Assembly: GCA_021818425.1 (NCBI GenBank) | Contig: JAKAEC010000014.1 | Coordinates: 1 to 36,936, forward strand | Source of the DNA: Pseudomonadota bacterium | GTDB taxonomy: Bacteria; Pseudomonadota; Alphaproteobacteria; Acetobacterales; Acetobacteraceae | Length of the DNA: 36,936 nucleotides | Direction: 5' to 3' | Shown here: positions 33,378-36,936 of the stretch, in pieces | Position numbering within the stretch: the stretch's first letter is position 1 | How the letters are laid out: every line of letters starts with the position of its first letter | Translations under genes and position numbers: made by a program | Notes under the pieces: generated by a model | What the model saw: the letters and a program-made list of their open reading frames with translations, nothing else | What the model was told of the DNA's origin: nothing | Database searches by the model: none

Positions 33378-35390
33378 CTAGGTCCCCCGAAACGCAGGCC
33401 GAAGGACTGAACCTTGATACGGGCGTGCCTCAGCGGGCGCCGTCAGGGAAGAGGCCACGCGCAGTTCATGGGGAACCGGACGGAAGGGGACGGCCTGCGA
33501 GATGTTTTTCAACGCCGCCAATCTGGCCGCACGGTCTGGATGTTTGGGCCCTGGCTCATGGGCCAGATCATAGGCATATTGATTGGCACCCTGGGGAAAT
33601 GGATGGCTTGGCCCTAGGGCTATGACAGACCGCGGGGGTTTTGGCGCCAGGGGAAAGTGCCATTTAGCATTGGCAGCCTTAAGTGCAGGGCCGGATAGCG
33701 GCCTGACTCCCAACATTGGCCCGATACGGCTGATAATCCGCCCAACTGCTGGAGCCGCAACATAGCCGCCTGTTGTAAAACCATGTGAGAAATTCTGCAT
33801 TTTTTTTGTCGGCTTGGGGTGAATCACCAATGCATAGACGACATAACGCGGGGCGTTGATGGGGAAGGCGGCTACGAAGGATGCATTATTGAGCTTCGAT
33901 TTGTAACGTCCGTTGGCGCCGACAACTTGCGACGTACCAGTTTTGCCACCCACTAAGTAGCCGGGCACATTGGCATAAACACCAGTGCCAAAAAGTACAA
34001 CGCTGCGCATCATCTTCCGCATATCAACTGATACATCGGGGCGCATGACCCGTATGCCCTGGCGCGGCGGCGCGCCCGGCTGCGGCGCCAGCAGGCTTGG
34101 TCTATATAAAATGCCACCATTAAGATCCGCAACTATAGCGTTGACTAAGGTAAGCGGCGGCATGGCAATGCCATTGCCGAAGCTGACGGACATTGTGGTA
34201 AGCAAGCGCCAAGCGCTTCGCGCATGCCAGAGGCCATATTGTGCACCGGGCAACCGGATCGGGGCGCGGTTGAAGAACCCCATTTTCCGCAGCCAGGCTC
34301 TTTGTAGCTTGGGGCCAAGAATAGTCGCGATCCGGGAAGCTCCAATATTCGAGGAATAAGCGAGGATTGCCGGCATGGCGAGCCAGTGATGCACGGGCTC
34401 GTAATCCGTGACGGCATAGCCGCCGACAAACAATGGATGGGTTGTATTGAACCTATCCCAAACATGGACCAAGCCGGATTGAAGGGCCGAGGCCAGGGTC
34501 ATTAACTTCATCACGCTGCCGGGTTCATAATCACCGGAGATGCAGCGATTGATCTGTGCATCAGGAGGGGCGTCATGAAAATCGTTGGCGTTGTAGTCCG
34601 GCAGGCTAACCATCGCCACGATTCGTCCTGTCATATTCTCGACGATTGCGCAGGCGCCACGTGCATCATAATCTTTCATAGCTCTGGAGAGTTCACGCTG
34701 GACGATATCCTGGACGCGAACGTCGATTGAAAGCTTCAGCGGTATTGCTGGATGTTCAAGAAGTCGTTTGTTGAAAGACTCTTCAATCCCGGCCAAGCCA
34801 TTTTGCCCCGGTGTAACACCTCCCAATATATGCGCGGCGATAGAACCGTTTGGATAATGCCGCGCCCAGCCCGGAAGAAAATAAAGTCCCGGAACGCCCA
34901 GGCGATTTACGGCCATTTCCTGCCCAGGGGTTAAGGCTCGGTCTATATAGGCAAATTTGCTGCGCTTCAGCGAGAGCCGTAGCTCCGTCTGGTGAAGGCT
35001 GATATCTGGGAGCAGGGCGGCTAGTTGCCTTGCGACCTCGCGTGGATGCACGATTTGTTTTGGATCGGCATATAAGGCTGCATCCGGCAAGGAGACTGCG
35101 AGGAGCCGACCTTTATCATCAAGGATGGAGGCACGGTCCGGCAAGGGGGCAGACATATTTGGGTGCGGTAGAACAGCGGCCAACCAAGCGGCAGCAGGCT
35201 TGATTGGATGGATCACGGTAACATATGCAACCCGTAGAACGAGGGCCATGTAGGCGAAGACAAAAAATACCATGCAGATGGCGAGGCGAGAGCGATATCT
35301 TTTATGCCATCCTGGCGGTAGAACATAAGTCCGCTTGTTGTCTGGGTTTCCGTCGGGCCGGCTCAGCAGTTCTGAGAGCTTAAGAGACAA
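33378..35390 (-). CDS. Class B penicillin-binding protein (FtsI/PBP2-like transpeptidase)
   Basis: 670 residues from a TTG at 35390; the in-frame stop of the upstream amidase lies nine codons before it and no ATG is available before the membrane anchor, so TTG is the likely start. GGAAGG lies 12 bases upstream. Membrane helix at ~36–58, then the dimerisation domain (DRASILDDKGRLLAVSLPD), then the transpeptidase with S292 in EPGSVMK, SSN (346–348) and KTGTS (483–487). It crosslinks peptidoglycan in the periplasm. A Pro/Ala-rich tail (residues ~565–670) extends beyond the usual FtsI end. It is downstream of an amidase gene, not in a division cluster with ftsL and murE, so it may be a second FtsI-type protein. 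Confidence 0.9.
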   Translation of the reverse strand: MSLKLSELLSRPDGNPDNKRTYVLPPGWHKRYRSRLAICMVFFVFAYMALVLRVAYVTVIHPIKPAAAWLAAVLPHPNMSAPLPDRASILDDKGRLLAVSLPDAALYADPKQIVHPREVARQLAALLPDISLHQTELRLSLKRSKFAYIDRALTPGQEMAVNRLGVPGLYFLPGWARHYPNGSIAAHILGGVTPGQNGLAGIEESFNKRLLEHPAIPLKLSIDVRVQDIVQRELSRAMKDYDARGACAIVENMTGRIVAMVSLPDYNANDFHDAPPDAQINRCISGDYEPGSVMKLMTLASALQSGLVHVWDRFNTTHPLFVGGYAVTDYEPVHHWLAMPAILAYSSNIGASRIATILGPKLQRAWLRKMGFFNRAPIRLPGAQYGLWHARSAWRLLTTMSVSFGNGIAMPPLTLVNAIVADLNGGILYRPSLLAPQPGAPPRQGIRVMRPDVSVDMRKMMRSVVLFGTGVYANVPGYLVGGKTGTSQVVGANGRYKSKLNNASFVAAFPINAPRYVVYALVIHPKPTKKMQNFSHGFTTGGYVAAPAVGRIISRIGPMLGVRPLSGPALKAANAKWHFPLAPKPPRSVIALGPSHPFPQGANQYAYDLAHEPGPKHPDRAARLAALKNISQAVPFRPVPHELRVASSLTAPAEARPYQGSVLRPAFRGT

Positions 35391-35414
35391 GAGCGGACTG
35401 AACCTTCCGGAGGT

Positions 35415-36257
35415 TTAGATATTATCAAGGGCGTGCTGACGGGTCTCGAACCAAGCATCGACGGCGTCTTTCATGGACAGGGAAAGACGGTGTCTAAAGG
35501 CGGGGGTACGCAAAGCAGCTTCGTCCGCGGGGTTAGACAGGAAAGCGGTTTCAACCAGAATGCTAGGGATTGCCTTCGATTGCAGCACGGCAAAGGTGGC
35601 CCTGCGGGCGGGGTTGGCGAGCATATCGACATTACGCGCCAATGAGTCCACCATTGCCTTCTGCGCAACGATGGATTCGATTTTCGTGTTACGGTCCATC
35701 AGATCGAATAAGATTTGTCGGGCCTCTGGGGAAATGCCTTTGAAGAAAGGATTGGAGAGAACCTCGACGCTATTCTCGCTGCGGGCGATTTCGGCAGCCA
35801 GCGGGTCCGATGGTGTTGGCGAGAATGTGTAGACCGAGGCGCCGCGTATATCAGGGCGGCCGATAATGGCATTGGCATGTACAGAAATCAGCAAGGCCGC
35901 GCGGTGGCGCTCGGCGAAATCGACGCGATCTTGCAGAGGAACGAATGTATCGCTGTCACGGGTCATCATGGTCCGATAACCGGCGCGTCGTAAGGCGTAG
36001 TGGAGGTCGCGCGCGGTGTCGAGTACAATATCCTTCTCAAACACTTGACCAGCCCCGATGCAGCCGGGGTCGCGCCCACCGTGACCGGGATCAATTACGA
36101 TGAGGTGGGAGGGGTCAATATTCCGCGGACTCATGGCAGCAGAAGTTGGGTGCACATTCTTTTGCATGGCGCGGGCGATGCCCGCGTGCATCCAGAGTGG
36201 CATCGATAAGGTTAGCTTTGTGCAGAGATTACACAAAAAGCGGCGTGTTACGTCCAT
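35415..36257 (-). CDS. N-acetylmuramoyl-L-alanine amidase (Amidase_3)
   Basis: 280 residues from ATG 36257, which follows AAGGGA by 7 bases; the frame is open to a TTG at 36275 but the ATG is better. A hydrophobic signal region (LTLSMPLWMHAGIARA) is present. Zn ligands: H59 in IDPGHGG, E74 in QVFEKD, H127 in ISVHANA; catalytic E236 in SILVETAFLSN (numbered from the ATG). Between them (~165–225) lies an insert such as blocks the active site in AmiA/B/C until activated by EnvC/NlpD. It cleaves the bond between MurNAc and L-Ala. The penicillin-binding-protein gene follows 24 bp later, so these are co-transcribed wall-remodelling genes. Confidence 0.93.
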   Translation of the reverse strand: MDVTRRFLCNLCTKLTLSMPLWMHAGIARAMQKNVHPTSAAMSPRNIDPSHLIVIDPGHGGRDPGCIGAGQVFEKDIVLDTARDLHYALRRAGYRTMMTRDSDTFVPLQDRVDFAERHRAALLISVHANAIIGRPDIRGASVYTFSPTPSDPLAAEIARSENSVEVLSNPFFKGISPEARQILFDLMDRNTKIESIVAQKAMVDSLARNVDMLANPARRATFAVLQSKAIPSILVETAFLSNPADEAALRTPAFRHRLSLSMKDAVDAWFETRQHALDNI

Positions 36258-36275
36258 TTTGCGGTCCCTTGGCAA

Positions 36276-36743
36276 GTTGACCCCGCAAGCACCTTTTCGG
36301 TGACGGCTGAGGCTGCCTTTTACTTGAAGGCATTAGGAGTAATTCTTTCGATATTACCTTAGGTTGATAAGGATGTTAAGAGAAACATACCCGAGGAGAA
36401 TTGGTTTCTTGTAACCTTCTTTTTTATTGAAACTATTAAGTTACATTCCGATGCTTTAGAAAGTGGACAGATATAGACCTAGGCAGATAGCTCGTCTGCG
36501 AATGGCGGACGTCGAGCGCTTGCGCGCTCGTGTCCGACCACTTGCTCCTGCAATCTTTTGTTGCAAGGGTACGCTGCGGGACGACGGATGTTTGGAGGGC
36601 GCGTCGTGAGAACGCTGGATTGCGTTTGCTGTATTACTATCGGTACATAATACTTCTAGGCAGCCGCAGGGCTAGCAACTGTTCGACCTAGTTATTAGTC
36701 CGGCGCTCGATGTATCAGCGTCGGGTGATGTCGAGCTTCTTGG
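36276..36743. other. Gap between the amidase and the IS256-type remnant
   Basis: No gene seen. A strong hairpin is at 36506–36536: arms CGGAC + CGAGCGC and GCGCTCG + GTCCG with small bulges. A second smaller one, TGCAA/TTGCA, is at about 36549–36565. The hairpins look REP-like. The promoter of the amidase should lie at the left end, possibly in the AT-rich part around 36340–36440. Confidence 0.4.
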
Positions 36744-36765
36744 GGAGTATCTGAAACTCTGTGTA
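36744..36765 (-). repeat. Possible terminal inverted repeat of an IS256-type element
   Basis: GAGTATCTGAAACTCTGTGT lies just beyond the transposase stop, at the position where IS256-group ends occur and with their typical AACTCTGTGT look. The other end is outside the window, so it cannot be matched. Confidence 0.4.
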
Positions 36766-36797
36766 TCTGATCTGGCCCATGTGGTTATCAGATAGTT

Positions 36798-36936
36798 TCA
36801 GGCGTCGAAGCGCCCTTCGAACATCATGGCCAGTTGATTGCGGGCCGCAACCCATTCTCTCACCGTGCGCCCGCCTTTTTCGAAATTTCGGATCGCCAGG
36901 AGGATCAGCTTTGTTGCTGATCTTTGGGTGGGAATG
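36798..36936 (-). CDS. IS256-family transposase, C-terminal end (cut by window edge)
   Basis: 45 codons before TGA at 36798–36800, entering from the right edge. The order KLILLAIRNFEKGGR, then TVREWVAARNQ and LAMMFEGRF is the characteristic C-terminus of IS256 (mutator-type) transposases, which cut and join IS ends with a DDE active site located further upstream. Whether the element is intact cannot be judged here. It indicates insertion activity next to the amidase/penicillin-binding-protein pair. Confidence 0.8.
   Translation of the reverse strand, partial: IPTQRSATKLILLAIRNFEKGGRTVREWVAARNQLAMMFEGRFDA

Overview
The window looks like a chromosomal segment of an alphaproteobacterium, most likely Acetobacteraceae. 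This rests on conserved core gene runs of that lineage (AI-2E permease–hdaA–ppk, purM–purN, rpsF–rpsR–rplI, dnaB–alr–mlaE–mlaF), an HdaA-type DnaA paralogue, a small alphaproteobacterial aa3-oxidase subunit IV-type protein, and fairly GC-rich coding sequence. The family assignment is inferred from gene order and protein character; no search was run.

Layout. (1) 1–4800 is an accessory island. It holds the 3' end of an unknown gene, a decayed phage-terminase-like HTH gene, a protein made of two tandem AlpA/excisionase-like HTH domains, a two-gene operon (TIR-like/deoxyribosyltransferase-like protein with a winged helix, then a small membrane-anchored protein), a gene-poor stretch with short repeats, and a HicB-like/small-protein pair. 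About 60 bp of inverted repeat (656–716 and 3225–3285) brackets the HTH gene and the two-gene operon. The island ends at a tRNA-Thr(CGT) gene at 4804–4879. (2) 4967–18970 is core: on the minus strand AI-2E permease→hdaA→ppk; on the plus strand purM→purN→a small oxidase protein; on the minus strand cfa→S49 peptidase and rpsF→rpsR→rplI; on the plus strand dnaB→alr→mlaE→mlaF. (3) 18971–21003 is a junction with a SlyB-like lipoprotein and an eroded IS3-type transposase. (4) 21004–28791 is a complete kdp potassium-uptake operon: a small membrane ORF, kdpF, A, B, C, then the sensor kinase KdpD and regulator KdpE. (5) 28792–36936 is looser and probably accessory: about 1.2 kb without a convincing gene, a macA/macB-type efflux pair, a convergent amidase/class B penicillin-binding-protein pair, and the C-terminal end of an IS256-type transposase at the right edge.

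The core genes cover purine synthesis, polyphosphate, replication (helicase and control of DnaA), ribosomal proteins, cell-wall precursor (D-Ala) and outer-membrane lipid transport. Many adjacent genes overlap by 1–4 bases, which suggests translational coupling.

The best candidate for an undescribed system is the TIR-like + wHTH / membrane-protein operon at 1555–3012. It sits in an AT-richer island, is bracketed by outward-reading inverted repeats and has a duplicated-HTH protein as neighbour. An antiphage or abortive-infection role is inference only. Two strong RNA-hairpin candidates are also notable: tandem hairpins before purM, and a hairpin over the start codon of the S49 peptidase gene.
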